Part shown: positions 14,539 to 21,090 of the stretch, in pieces
How the letters are laid out: every line of letters starts with the position of its first letter
Numbering within the stretch: the first letter of the stretch is position 1
Source: a virus
Virus record (IMG/VR): IMGVR_UViG_3300049893_001406
Coordinates: 1-45,454 of that record
Direction: 5' to 3' (one strand)
DNA length: 45,454 nucleotides
Made by a program: the position numbers and the translations under genes
The notes under the pieces: generated by a model
The model's database searches: none
Seen by the model: only the letters and a program-made list of their open reading frames with translations
Told to the model about the DNA's origin: nothing

Positions 14539-15302
14539 TCGCGTGCGAATCATGCATGTCTCTGCAAAATAGCGGAAGCATCAAGAAATGCCCGACGTGC
14601 GGCGCGGACCTGATCCATGTTGTTCGCATGGAGAAGTATCAATATGCACTGAAAGAGCGTGACGCTGCCATCGAGCGCGAGACTACGGCAAGAGACCAAT
14701 TATCGTCCGATATGTGCGCTTTGCAGGAAGTAGCCTCCCACTTTTCACGTTTAACCCCGAAGGGCCGAACCATGAGCGACGATTTCAACCACTATTATGA
14801 TGCGACCCAGCGGCTCACCGCCGAATGCGACGCCCTCCGCGCCCAAGTCGAGGCGCTGACGCGGGAGCTTGAGAAGCGGAAGGCTGGACCTATTGGATAC
14901 GGAATTGAGCACCTGCGAATCATTTTGGCTCGCACTCAAGATGGAGAAGGCGCTGTCGAATTGCTGAATGGAATAGTTGGGCAGGCAATCGACCAGCGCG
15001 ACGAAGCACGGGCGAAGCTGTCCGAGACTGAGGACGAGGCGGCCCGCCAGCACCACTATATTGGTGTGCTTGAGCGCGATTTTGAGCGGGTGAAGGCTCA
15101 CGCCGACCGAGCCATCACGCGGCTGGAGGAGGTTGAAAAGGAACGCGACGCCCTCGCCGCTGCGCTGCGGGAGGCCGTGTCTTTGCTTCCTGTCATCGAA
15201 GAAGGTGAGCATGGAATATGTGGGCTAACTGTTACTGGAACGGTTCTTTATCGGTTCGTCCAAAAAGCGCGTGCCATGCTGGGCGAGAAGGGCGGTGCGT
15301 GA
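14535..15302 (+). CDS. Zinc ribbon plus coiled-coil protein, 255 aa
   Basis: The N-terminus has a clear four-Cys ribbon (CESC...CPTCG, residues 4-23). A linker and a long coiled coil follow (LRAQVEALTRELEKR near residue 101; later RAKLSETEDEAARQ and LEEVEKERDALAAAL), ending in a small C-terminal segment. An internal ATG at 14772 (MSDDFNHYY) looks like the start of a stand-alone coiled-coil gene, so this ORF may be a fusion of two small genes. Function unknown. Confidence 0.6.
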   Translation: MIACESCMSLQNSGSIKKCPTCGADLIHVVRMEKYQYALKERDAAIERETTARDQLSSDMCALQEVASHFSRLTPKGRTMSDDFNHYYDATQRLTAECDALRAQVEALTRELEKRKAGPIGYGIEHLRIILARTQDGEGAVELLNGIVGQAIDQRDEARAKLSETEDEAARQHHYIGVLERDFERVKAHADRAITRLEEVEKERDALAAALREAVSLLPVIEEGEHGICGLTVTGTVLYRFVQKARAMLGEKGGA

Positions 15303-15397
15303 TGCTGCCCGCCTTCCTGATCTTCATCCTGCCTGTCATCATCGGCACCCTGTCGCTCGGAATACTGCTCCTGGTGGAGCGGTGGGGGAAGAAATGA
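15302..15397 (+). CDS. 31-aa single-pass membrane peptide
   Basis: Start and stop overlap both neighbours (TGATG upstream, ATGA downstream). Nearly all of the peptide is one transmembrane helix, LPAFLIFILPVIIGTLSLG, with a Glu-Arg and Lys-Lys end. Too short for most gene finders, but the overlaps support translation. It could be a small membrane regulator or toxin-like peptide; unproven. Confidence 0.45.
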   Translation: MLPAFLIFILPVIIGTLSLGILLLVERWGKK

Positions 15398-15495
15398 GCG
15401 AAAAAACATTCCTGCTACTGCGTATGGTAATCGTGTGGTCCGGTACAATCGGCACCATACTTGCCATTGCGCATTGCTTTGGGGCAAGGCAATGA
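15394..15495 (+). CDS. 33-aa single-pass membrane peptide
   Basis: This follows the previous mini-gene with ATGA overlap and overlaps the nuclease-like gene by ATGA. One hydrophobic segment (LLLRMVIVWSGTIGTILAI) is followed by HCFGARQ. The tandem pair of tiny membrane genes in a coupled operon is unlikely to be chance. Function unknown. Confidence 0.45.
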   Translation: MSEKTFLLLRMVIVWSGTIGTILAIAHCFGARQ

Positions 15496-16283
15496 TCGGC
15501 GCCCAGCGATCCATCACATCCGGCGATGTGAAGGCCCGCCTACGAGAGCGGTATGCATTAAAGGACGGGTGGATCACCATGGACGAGGTGACTCCGCCGA
15601 AGTGCGACAGGCGATTTGATATGCTCGCCATCATGGGCTGGCAATCGCGTGGCCATGAAGTCATGGGCTTTGAAGTGAAGGTAAGCCGTGGTGATTGGCT
15701 GGCTGAACTGAAAGACCCTGCGAAGGCCGAACCGCTGGTGCGCCTGTGCTCGCGCTGGTGGATCGCTGCACCGCCTGATGTTGTGCGTGTCGATGAGCTT
15801 CCGCCATCCTGGGGCCTCCTGGTCATTCACCCGGAGCAGATTAGGACAGTGAAGCAGGCGCCCACCCTGGAGCCGGAGGCGTGGTCTGATGCCATCTGGC
15901 GCTGCATGCTCCTGCGCTGCGCCACCAGGGAGGCCCGGACGCCTGACGACCCAGCCAAAGCGAGAACGGAAGGCGCCCGCGAGTCCAGAGAGGCCAGCGA
16001 GAGCGCGTGGAAACGAGAGCTTGACCGCGAGCGTTCAAGAATCACAGAGCTTGAAGGAATAATCAGGCAGGCAGAGCAGGCAACTGGCGTCAACCTGGGC
16101 CGCTGGTGCAACTACCATGCCTTGGGTGAGGCAATGCAATTCCTGCGTGATGGACGCACCGATGAAATGGTCCGCAGGATCGAACGTGACGCACACATGA
16201 TGAGAGAGGCCGCGCTACGGATGCGGATGGCGGTGCGCGGATTGAAAGAGAAGGCGGCAGCGTCTTCGGTGGTGGCGTCGTGA
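15492..16283 (+). CDS. MmcB-like PD-(D/E)XK domain protein
   Basis: A 263-aa protein. The N-terminal 90 residues show the nuclease-like set RRFDMLAI (D43), GFEVKVSRGDWLAEL (E61, K63) and CSRWWIAAP, as in MmcB-type DNA-repair proteins of alphaproteobacteria and phages. The C-terminal half (about 130-255) is a charged coiled coil. It probably acts on DNA, perhaps branched or damaged DNA. A catalytic role is likely but not certain, since some family members may be non-cutting. The start is the ATGA overlap at 15492. Confidence 0.7.
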   Translation: MIGAQRSITSGDVKARLRERYALKDGWITMDEVTPPKCDRRFDMLAIMGWQSRGHEVMGFEVKVSRGDWLAELKDPAKAEPLVRLCSRWWIAAPPDVVRVDELPPSWGLLVIHPEQIRTVKQAPTLEPEAWSDAIWRCMLLRCATREARTPDDPAKARTEGARESREASESAWKRELDRERSRITELEGIIRQAEQATGVNLGRWCNYHALGEAMQFLRDGRTDEMVRRIERDAHMMREAALRMRMAVRGLKEKAAASSVVAS

Positions 16284-16369
16284 CCTGCACCGCCGCCCAG
16301 CCCGGCCTCTACTGCTCCGAATGCCGGGCTGTCAACCTTTTTTCATCCAAGGAAGTTAGAGAAAAATGA
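16280..16369 (+). CDS. 29-aa peptide with Cys pair
   Basis: A GTG start overlaps the previous stop and an ATGA overlap joins it to the replication gene. The product contains CTAAQPGLYCSEC and a polar tail. The same kind of CSEC opening recurs in the gene at 17938, so it may be a truncated relative. It may mainly serve to couple translation of the initiator. Confidence 0.4.
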   Translation: MTCTAAQPGLYCSECRAVNLFSSKEVREK

Positions 16370-17091
16370 AGGCTTTACGAATTGTCGGCTGGACACGCTA
16401 CCTGCACGCAGATTGCAAGCGAGGTGCAAGCAAGGTGCTTGCAGATGGCACGCATACCTCCGGGCCTCTCGCATGGGTCAAGTGTCCGACCTCCCACACC
16501 GGCCTTGGCTTCCTTGACCTGATGGACCATCCGGACGGCATGGCGCACTTCGGAGCGTGGGTGCTGATCCTGGAGACGGCTGCCAGGTGCCCCGTCCACG
16601 GCACCCTGATAACCGATGGCGGAAGACCACTTGGGGCGCGTGAATTGGCCTTAAAAACCAGGGGAAACGCCGATATTTTCGCAGCGGCAATTTCACGCCT
16701 GCTGGCCATCGGATGGCTGGAAGAAGTGGAAATGCAAGACACATGCAAGCAGGTTGCAAGCAGGTTGCAAGCAGGTTGCAAGCAAGTGACCCGCCCAGAG
16801 GAGAGGAGAGGAGAGGAGATAAGAGAAGATAACATAACAACAACGCGAGCGCGCGACGGCGGAGTTGTTGAAGTTGATCCAGACAAAGACGAAGACGACC
16901 CGGCGGCAGTCCTGGCACCACAGCCACCACCAGCACCCGCCAAGCCCCCGGTCTGCTTTGGTGATTGGGTGATGAACGGTCACAACCGCATCGCCATGCC
17001 GTTCGTGGGCTGGGTGCTGGAAACCATCACGCACCCGCACTTTGGCCCGGAGCCGGTGCGGTGCTTCTCCATACATATGACGGTGAAATGA
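16366..17091 (+). CDS. Replication initiator / replisome organiser with internal origin
   Basis: A 241-aa protein. The N-terminal 120 residues contain a winged-helix-like region (RELALKTRGNADIF, then AAAISRLLAIGWLEEV), as in phage replisome organisers of the lambda O or DnaD-linked type. A variable, charged and Pro-rich linker follows (about 125-195), then a small C-terminal domain. The gene carries two clusters of 11-bp TGCAAGC repeats and an A/G-rich tract, the layout of an origin inside its initiator gene. It should recruit host helicase, perhaps with the DUF1376 protein downstream. The assignment rests on architecture more than on a sequence signature. Confidence 0.65.
   Translation: MKALRIVGWTRYLHADCKRGASKVLADGTHTSGPLAWVKCPTSHTGLGFLDLMDHPDGMAHFGAWVLILETAARCPVHGTLITDGGRPLGARELALKTRGNADIFAAAISRLLAIGWLEEVEMQDTCKQVASRLQAGCKQVTRPEERRGEEIREDNITTTRARDGGVVEVDPDKDEDDPAAVLAPQPPPAPAKPPVCFGDWVMNGHNRIAMPFVGWVLETITHPHFGPEPVRCFSIHMTVK
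16403..16443 (+). repeat. Iteron cluster A: 11-bp TGCAAGC repeats
   Basis: Four units start exactly 11 bp apart at 16403, 16414, 16425 and 16436: TGCACGC, TGCAAGC, TGCAAGC and TGCTTGC. The last also contains GCTTGCA, the reverse complement of TGCAAGC, at 16437-16443. The 11-bp period is not a multiple of three, so it is not a protein repeat, and it places the sites on one face of the helix. A likely initiator-binding site. Confidence 0.65.
16733..16787 (+). repeat. Iteron cluster B: five 11-bp TGCAAG repeats
   Basis: Five units start at 16733, 16744, 16755, 16766 and 16777. The middle three are identical (TGCAAGCAGGT); the outer two differ by a few bases (TGCAAGACACA, TGCAAGCAAGT). The spacing is out of frame with the codons. 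Together with the A/G-rich tract right after it, this resembles the iterons plus unwinding element of lambdoid origins. Confidence 0.75.
16797..16841 (+). other. Purine-rich tract, candidate DNA-unwinding element
   Basis: A 5-bp-period GAGAG run changes gradually into an A-rich stretch (GAGAT, AAGAG, AAGAT, AACAT, AACAAC). It is a strong strand-biased purine tract right after iteron cluster B and by far the most A-rich point of the gene, fitting an easily melted origin element. Confidence 0.55.
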
Positions 17092-17441
17092 TGGGCCGCC
17101 CCGACTACGCCCAGCAGATGCTTCCAGGCCTCGACCTGTCGTGGCTGTCGGAATGCGCCAACGTTCTTCTCGACTGCGACGACGAAATCGAGCACATGGC
17201 GAAGCTCGCCGGCAATGACGACCTGTCCGAGCTGAAAACGGCCCTCGACGACATCCACCAGAAGATGATCGAGGCTGGACGCATCGCCGTGGCGCTGTGC
17301 CGAAAGCACAAGGTCAATGGTCACATCGTCGGCGATACCAGGCGCGACGGGCAGCGGCAAATGGCGAAGATGAGCGAGACGGAATCCCCGGAAACACCCG
17401 CGCGGATTATTCCGCAGAATTATTCCGAGGGGCGGCTGTGA
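17088..17441 (+). CDS. Unknown 117-aa helical protein
   Basis: Not recognised. The start is ATGATG at 17088, overlapping the initiator stop. The product is acidic and helical in its first 80 residues (ECANVLLDCDDEIEHMAKL, LKTALDDIHQKMIEAG) and polar towards the end. A phage-encoded partner of the replication protein is possible, based on position only. Confidence 0.55.
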   Translation: MMGRPDYAQQMLPGLDLSWLSECANVLLDCDDEIEHMAKLAGNDDLSELKTALDDIHQKMIEAGRIAVALCRKHKVNGHIVGDTRRDGQRQMAKMSETESPETPARIIPQNYSEGRL

Positions 17442-17941
17442 CGCAGACCAGCCTTCTCGATGGCGTCGGCGTCTGCTGGCGGGCGATACCGGCCGAGGAC
17501 GCAAACCGCGCGCTCGTTGCATGGGAGCACAAGATGGGCGCCATTCGCCGCCCGTGCTTCGCTGATGTGGGCACACATGGGCTGCTTCACGATGGCCGGC
17601 TGGTGGCCGTTGCCTGCACCGCCGGGCTGATCCAGCCGACCGTGGCCGGCGCCGCATGGCTGACCAGGGAGAACGCGGTCGAGCTGGCGCGGCTCTGCGC
17701 CGAGCGGCCGGGCCTATGCCGGGTGGCGCTTCGCCTGTGGCGTGAGTTCACCTGGCCGACCTTCGGCCGCGCCTACGCCGTCAGCTACCAGGATGCCGAA
17801 CTGCACACCGGCAACGTCTACCGCTTCGACGGCTGGCAGCGGGTCAGCTATTCAGCCTCCGGGACCGACACCAGAAGCGGTCGCCCTGGGCGGAAGAAAT
17901 GGGTCTGGGTCTGGCCACCGCGCGCCGAGGCGACGCCATGA
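17438..17941 (+). CDS. GNAT-fold protein resembling the Mom family
   Basis: A 167-aa protein with a GTG start. The order GTHGLLHDGRLVAVACTAGL, ELARLCAERPGLCRVALRLW, YAVSYQDAELHTGNVYRFDGW and SGTDTRSGRPGRKKWVW (motif fragments) fits a GNAT-like fold. The Y-Q-D...H-T-G...Y-R-F motif resembles that of Mom-type DNA-modification proteins. Mom itself modifies adenine to evade restriction. A role in DNA modification or anti-restriction is plausible; similarity is judged by eye and catalysis is not shown. It lies in the early operon between replication genes. Confidence 0.5.
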   Translation: MTQTSLLDGVGVCWRAIPAEDANRALVAWEHKMGAIRRPCFADVGTHGLLHDGRLVAVACTAGLIQPTVAGAAWLTRENAVELARLCAERPGLCRVALRLWREFTWPTFGRAYAVSYQDAELHTGNVYRFDGWQRVSYSASGTDTRSGRPGRKKWVWVWPPRAEATP

Positions 17942-18129
17942 CCGTCACCACCGCCCAGCCCGGCAGCGAGTGCAGCGAATGCCACAAGGCAGGCCGCTAC
18001 GTCGACGCGCGCCGGACGATAGTCGATGACCGCGGAAACCGGACGCACCTGTGCACGAATCATGCAGCCGCCGAAATTCACCGGCACAACCTCTACGATT
18101 TCACGATGAACCCGACCGGAAAGAAGTGA
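17938..18129 (+). CDS. Small zinc-knuckle protein, 63 aa
   Basis: The motif CSECHKAGRYVDARR is followed by LCTNHAAAEIHRHN, giving Cys and His ligands for a small zinc site. Coupled by ATGA to the Mom-like gene. The short 29-aa peptide at 16280 opens similarly (TCTAAQPG...CSEC), hinting at a duplicated module. Function unknown. Confidence 0.6.
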   Translation: MTVTTAQPGSECSECHKAGRYVDARRTIVDDRGNRTHLCTNHAAAEIHRHNLYDFTMNPTGKK

Positions 18130-18134
18130 CACCG

Positions 18135-19121
18135 ATGCCTGACGACCGACTCCCACCGCCGCCCGTCCCCTTCGATTGCGACCTGCGCGACCTGCAATGG
18201 ATGCCGCTCGACGTCGTCCGCCTGCGCGACAGCGAGCTGGCCGCCACCCCCGACGCCGAAGTGTTCCGGGTTTCCGTCCTGTCCTGGTGCGTGTCCTGGC
18301 ACCAGATCCCAGCCGCCAGCCTGCCGGATGACGACGCATCCCTCGCTCGCCTGCTGGGCTTCGGCCGCGACGTCGCCACATGGAAGCAGATCCGCGCCGC
18401 TGGTGGCCTCCGGGGATGGGTCAAGCACAGCGACGGCAGGCTGTACCACCAGGTGGTAGCGGAGAAGGCTGTCGAGGCATCCGGGCAGAAGCAGCGTGCC
18501 AAGGCCAAGCGTGAAAAGGACGCCGACAGGCTGCACCGGTGGCGCTTGAAGCATGGCGAAACGGCCGACGAAACGGGCGGGGAAACAGGCGGAACAACGC
18601 ATGATGAAACGCGTTTCGCAACGCGTGATGAAACGCGTTTCGTCGCTACGACGTCGCAGAGAGACCAGACAGGACCAGACCGGACCTTACCTGACCTTAC
18701 CTTACCGTATAAGAATACAGCGCCGCCGCCGCCGGTTTCAGTGCAGCCGGGAAACGAAGGCACGGCGACGGCGACGGCGGCCCATGTCCGTACCAATGTC
18801 CCCAAGCGGATCCCCACGGGACCCGATCCGCATCTGGTTGCCAGCGCCGTGCAATCTGGCGACCTGCACGCCCTGATCTCCCTGTGGGGGGCTGGAAGCC
18901 CGGTGGAGTGGGCAAGGGACTTCCCGGGCGTGAGCCTGGCCCAGATCGCAACCCTCCTGGCCTGGAAGACGGCGAAACGGGCCCCGATCAGGCACGCGAG
19001 CGGCGGAAGGGCGGCCCGGGACGAATTCGCGGCCCTGGACGCCCAGGAACGCCGGGAATGGGCCTCCTACGCCGTCACCCGGTACAACCTGCCCATCGCG
19101 CAGGCTGGCGGTGCGGCATGA
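18135..19121 (+). CDS. DUF1376 (YdaU-type) replication-associated protein
   Basis: A 328-aa protein. Residues about 13-110 show the DUF1376 pattern: MPLDVVRLRDSELAAT, FRVSVLSWCVSWHQIPAASLPDDD and a GLRGWVKHSDGRLYHQVVAEKA segment (fragments). A charged helix, a low-complexity linker with DETRFATRDETRFVAT repeats, and a C-terminal domain follow. DUF1376 proteins sit in phage replication regions and may help load helicase. ATG 18135 is preferred (AAGAAG upstream); GTG 18126 would restore the usual 4-bp overlap and add three residues. The linker DNA has two GAAACGCGTTTC palindromes. Confidence 0.8.
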   Translation: MPDDRLPPPPVPFDCDLRDLQWMPLDVVRLRDSELAATPDAEVFRVSVLSWCVSWHQIPAASLPDDDASLARLLGFGRDVATWKQIRAAGGLRGWVKHSDGRLYHQVVAEKAVEASGQKQRAKAKREKDADRLHRWRLKHGETADETGGETGGTTHDETRFATRDETRFVATTSQRDQTGPDRTLPDLTLPYKNTAPPPPVSVQPGNEGTATATAAHVRTNVPKRIPTGPDPHLVASAVQSGDLHALISLWGAGSPVEWARDFPGVSLAQIATLLAWKTAKRAPIRHASGGRAARDEFAALDAQERREWASYAVTRYNLPIAQAGGAA

Positions 19122-19333
19122 GCGACCACATGGCCGTGGCCATCCGCGCCGTCCACCAGCTCGACCTCCAGACCCACGCCTACCAGGAGGACCACGACGT
19201 CCAGCGCATCGCCGTGGCCCGTAGCCTGGCCGCCCGGCTGTTCCTGGCCCTCGACCGTGAGGCCAAGGCCATCGGGATAGGCGACGAGATCGAGCAGGCC
19301 CGCACCCTGGCCAAGCGCAGGAGAACCGCATGA
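19118..19333 (+). CDS. Unknown 71-aa helical protein
   Basis: Not recognised. It is a mostly helical, charged small protein (HMAVAIRAVHQLDLQTHAYQ, LAARLFLALDREAKAIG). Coupled by ATGA to the DUF1376 gene and to the small terminase gene, so packaging genes are joined to the early chain without a visible break. Confidence 0.55.
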   Translation: MSDHMAVAIRAVHQLDLQTHAYQEDHDVQRIAVARSLAARLFLALDREAKAIGIGDEIEQARTLAKRRRTA

Positions 19334-19815
19334 ACAAAAAACTCACACCAGCACAGATCCGACGCAGGGCGTTTGCCGAGCATGTGGCGGCGGGGATGAG
19401 CGCCACAGAGGCGTACATACGAGCGGGTTACAATTCTAAAGGGCACGCGGCTGAATCAGCAGCATCAACCTTATTGAGAAACGTTGAGGTTCAAGAAATC
19501 ATTAGATCAGCCGCTGAGAAAGCGAGCAAGGGGCGCATCATCACCGCCCAGCGCCGCCGCGAGATCCTGTCCGAGATAGCCGAGGGGGTGACGGCAGCGG
19601 TAGCGAAGGGGCCGATGGGCGAAACATCGAGGGGGCCGCTTCAATCTGAACGGGTGGCGGCCATCAAGCACCTGGACGAACTCGACGGCCTGATACGCCA
19701 GAAGGTCGAGCACAGCGGGCCGAATGGGGCGCCGATTGGTGCGGTGCTGGCGACGGTGGATGAATCGACCATCAGGGCGCGCATCGCCGAGCTGGCGAAG
19801 CGCAAAACCAAATAA
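19330..19815 (+). CDS. terS: Terminase small subunit
   Basis: A 161-aa protein with the small-terminase pattern: LTPAQIRRRAFAEHVAAGMS, ATEAYIRAGYNSKG and AASTLLRNVEVQEIIR, a helix-turn-helix N-terminal domain that recognises the packaging site. The C-terminal half is helical and basic (ARIAELAKRKTK) and may contact the large subunit. The large subunit gene is 1.3 kb downstream, separated by three genes, which is unusual, since the two are often adjacent. Confidence 0.8.
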   Translation: MNKKLTPAQIRRRAFAEHVAAGMSATEAYIRAGYNSKGHAAESAASTLLRNVEVQEIIRSAAEKASKGRIITAQRRREILSEIAEGVTAAVAKGPMGETSRGPLQSERVAAIKHLDELDGLIRQKVEHSGPNGAPIGAVLATVDESTIRARIAELAKRKTK

Positions 19816-19825
19816 CCAACAACAA

Positions 19826-19838
19826 CGGGCAATGCCCG
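19826..19838 (+). promoter_or_regulatory. Small hairpin before the Acb2-RyR gene
   Basis: CGGGC-AAT-GCCCG forms a short 5-bp stem just before the GGGAGAG ribosome-binding site of the gene at 19848. It could tune that gene's translation. This is the first intergenic gap after the long coupled run. Confidence 0.3.
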
Positions 19839-19847
19839 GGAGAGAAA

Positions 19848-20423
19848 ATGACCAGCCCCATCATGCGCTATTTCACGTTCGAGCACCTGCCGGCCAAGCT
19901 GCGCACGGTTTTCATGCCGTTCGGTCTACTGGCCGCCCAACTGGACGGAATGCTTCCCGATGGCCCGGAGAAGTCGGTTGCGCTCCGAAAGCTGCTGGAG
20001 GGGAAGGATGCCGCCGTGCGTTCCGCCCTTGATGCCACCGAGCTGCGCGCCGATGTGCCGGTGATGCTGCCGGCCTTCGCCGAGGTGGCCGCCCGTATCG
20101 CCCATGAGGTCAACCGCGCTTACTGCCGGAGCATCGGCGATCACAGTCAGCCGCCCTGGGATGAGGCGCCGGACTGGCAGCGTTCCAGCGCCATCAAGGG
20201 CGTTCAGTTCCACATGGACAATCCCCTGGCCAGCCCCGAGGCGAGCCACGCATCATGGCTGGCGCAGAAGCTGGCAGAGGGGTGGAAGTGGGGCCCGGTT
20301 AAGGACGCGGACAGGAAGGAACACCCCTGCTGCGTCCCGTACCTGGAGCTGCCCACCGAGCAGCGCTCCAAGGACTACCTGTTCCGCGCCGTAATCCACG
20401 CCCTGCGCGGCGGTGCCAAATGA
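19848..20423 (+). CDS. Predicted Acb2/Tad1-hairpin plus RyR fusion (candidate anti-CBASS/Thoeris)
   Basis: A 191-aa protein of two parts. Residues about 7-66 (YFTFEHLPAKLRTVFMPFG, LPDGPEKSVALRKLLEGKD, AAVRSAL) match the helical-hairpin pattern of Acb2/Tad1 proteins, which bind cyclic nucleotides and block CBASS or Thoeris. Residues about 88-185 match a RyR domain (AYCRSIGDHSQPPW, HASWLAQKLAEGWKWGP, EHPCCVPYLELPTEQRSKD). The fusion would be a soluble sponge or sensor. The gene is an insertion between the terminase subunit genes, a common accessory spot, with its own GGGAGAG ribosome-binding site. Domain assignments are from memory of the families and were not tested. Confidence 0.65.
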   Translation: MTSPIMRYFTFEHLPAKLRTVFMPFGLLAAQLDGMLPDGPEKSVALRKLLEGKDAAVRSALDATELRADVPVMLPAFAEVAARIAHEVNRAYCRSIGDHSQPPWDEAPDWQRSSAIKGVQFHMDNPLASPEASHASWLAQKLAEGWKWGPVKDADRKEHPCCVPYLELPTEQRSKDYLFRAVIHALRGGAK

Positions 20424-20881
20424 GCGACGCCACCGACCCCCGTTTCCCCGGATTCGACGACCACCACCAGATGCGCCGCAGCGACAAGCCGGCCGCGCCG
20501 CTGGACCCCCACAAGCAAGCGCCCAAGGAGATCAAAGACACCGTTTGGGAAATCGTCCAGGGCCGGGCGCCCACGGTGCAGGATGACCCCGACACCGTGA
20601 CCGTGCCCAAGGAATACGTCCAGGCTATTGCCTGGCACGCGACGCGGGAACTCAAGCGGCGCGGCTGCCTCAAGGGCTTCTCTGTGAAAGTGGACCCCGA
20701 TGTCCCGCAAGTGTTCCTGACCTGGGAGCGCCCCAGCGGTATCGTCACCGCCGATGGCAACGCCTACCAGCAGGCCACCGACTGCCTGTCGGCGTTCGTC
20801 CAGAACCGTCCGCCGGAGCATGTTGGGTCGGAGGCGGTTGATGCGTTCATCACGCGCCTGGAGGCGTCGCTCAATCCATGA
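20420..20881 (+). CDS. Unknown 153-aa protein in the terminase region
   Basis: Not recognised. Residues 1-55 are polar and Pro/Asp-rich. The rest looks like a compact alpha/beta domain (YVQAIAWHATRELKRRG, FSVKVDPDVPQVFLTWERP) ending in a helix. ATGA coupling to the Acb2-RyR gene suggests they may act together, perhaps in host-defence evasion; inference from position only. Confidence 0.55.
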   Translation: MSDATDPRFPGFDDHHQMRRSDKPAAPLDPHKQAPKEIKDTVWEIVQGRAPTVQDDPDTVTVPKEYVQAIAWHATRELKRRGCLKGFSVKVDPDVPQVFLTWERPSGIVTADGNAYQQATDCLSAFVQNRPPEHVGSEAVDAFITRLEASLNP

Positions 20882-21090
20882 GCCCATTCATATGCGACGG
20901 ATGCGGAAAGCAGGAAGACGCGAAAACGCTTCCCAAAGGGTGGGTAGTGACAGCGCATGGCCATGTGAAACCGCTTAAATTCACAAGAAGAATTGATATT
21001 AAAAAAATAAGAGACTTGCCGCCTTTAACCTATAAACGCTGGTGCGAGAAGTGTAAGGGCAAGCCGGCGGCAACGGGGCTGATCGACTAA
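20878..21090 (+). CDS. Small four-Cys zinc protein, 70 aa
   Basis: CDGCGKQEDAKTLP near the start and CEKCKGKPA near the end give a four-Cys zinc site. The middle is Lys/Ile-rich and clearly AT-rich DNA (20980-21020), unlike its neighbours, suggesting acquisition. The stop overlaps the large terminase start (TAATG). Function unknown. Confidence 0.6.
   Translation: MSPFICDGCGKQEDAKTLPKGWVVTAHGHVKPLKFTRRIDIKKIRDLPPLTYKRWCEKCKGKPAATGLID

Noticed and set aside
16745-16790. CRISPR-like repeat array
   Set aside because: The 11-bp units are contiguous with no spacers; they fit iterons, not CRISPR.
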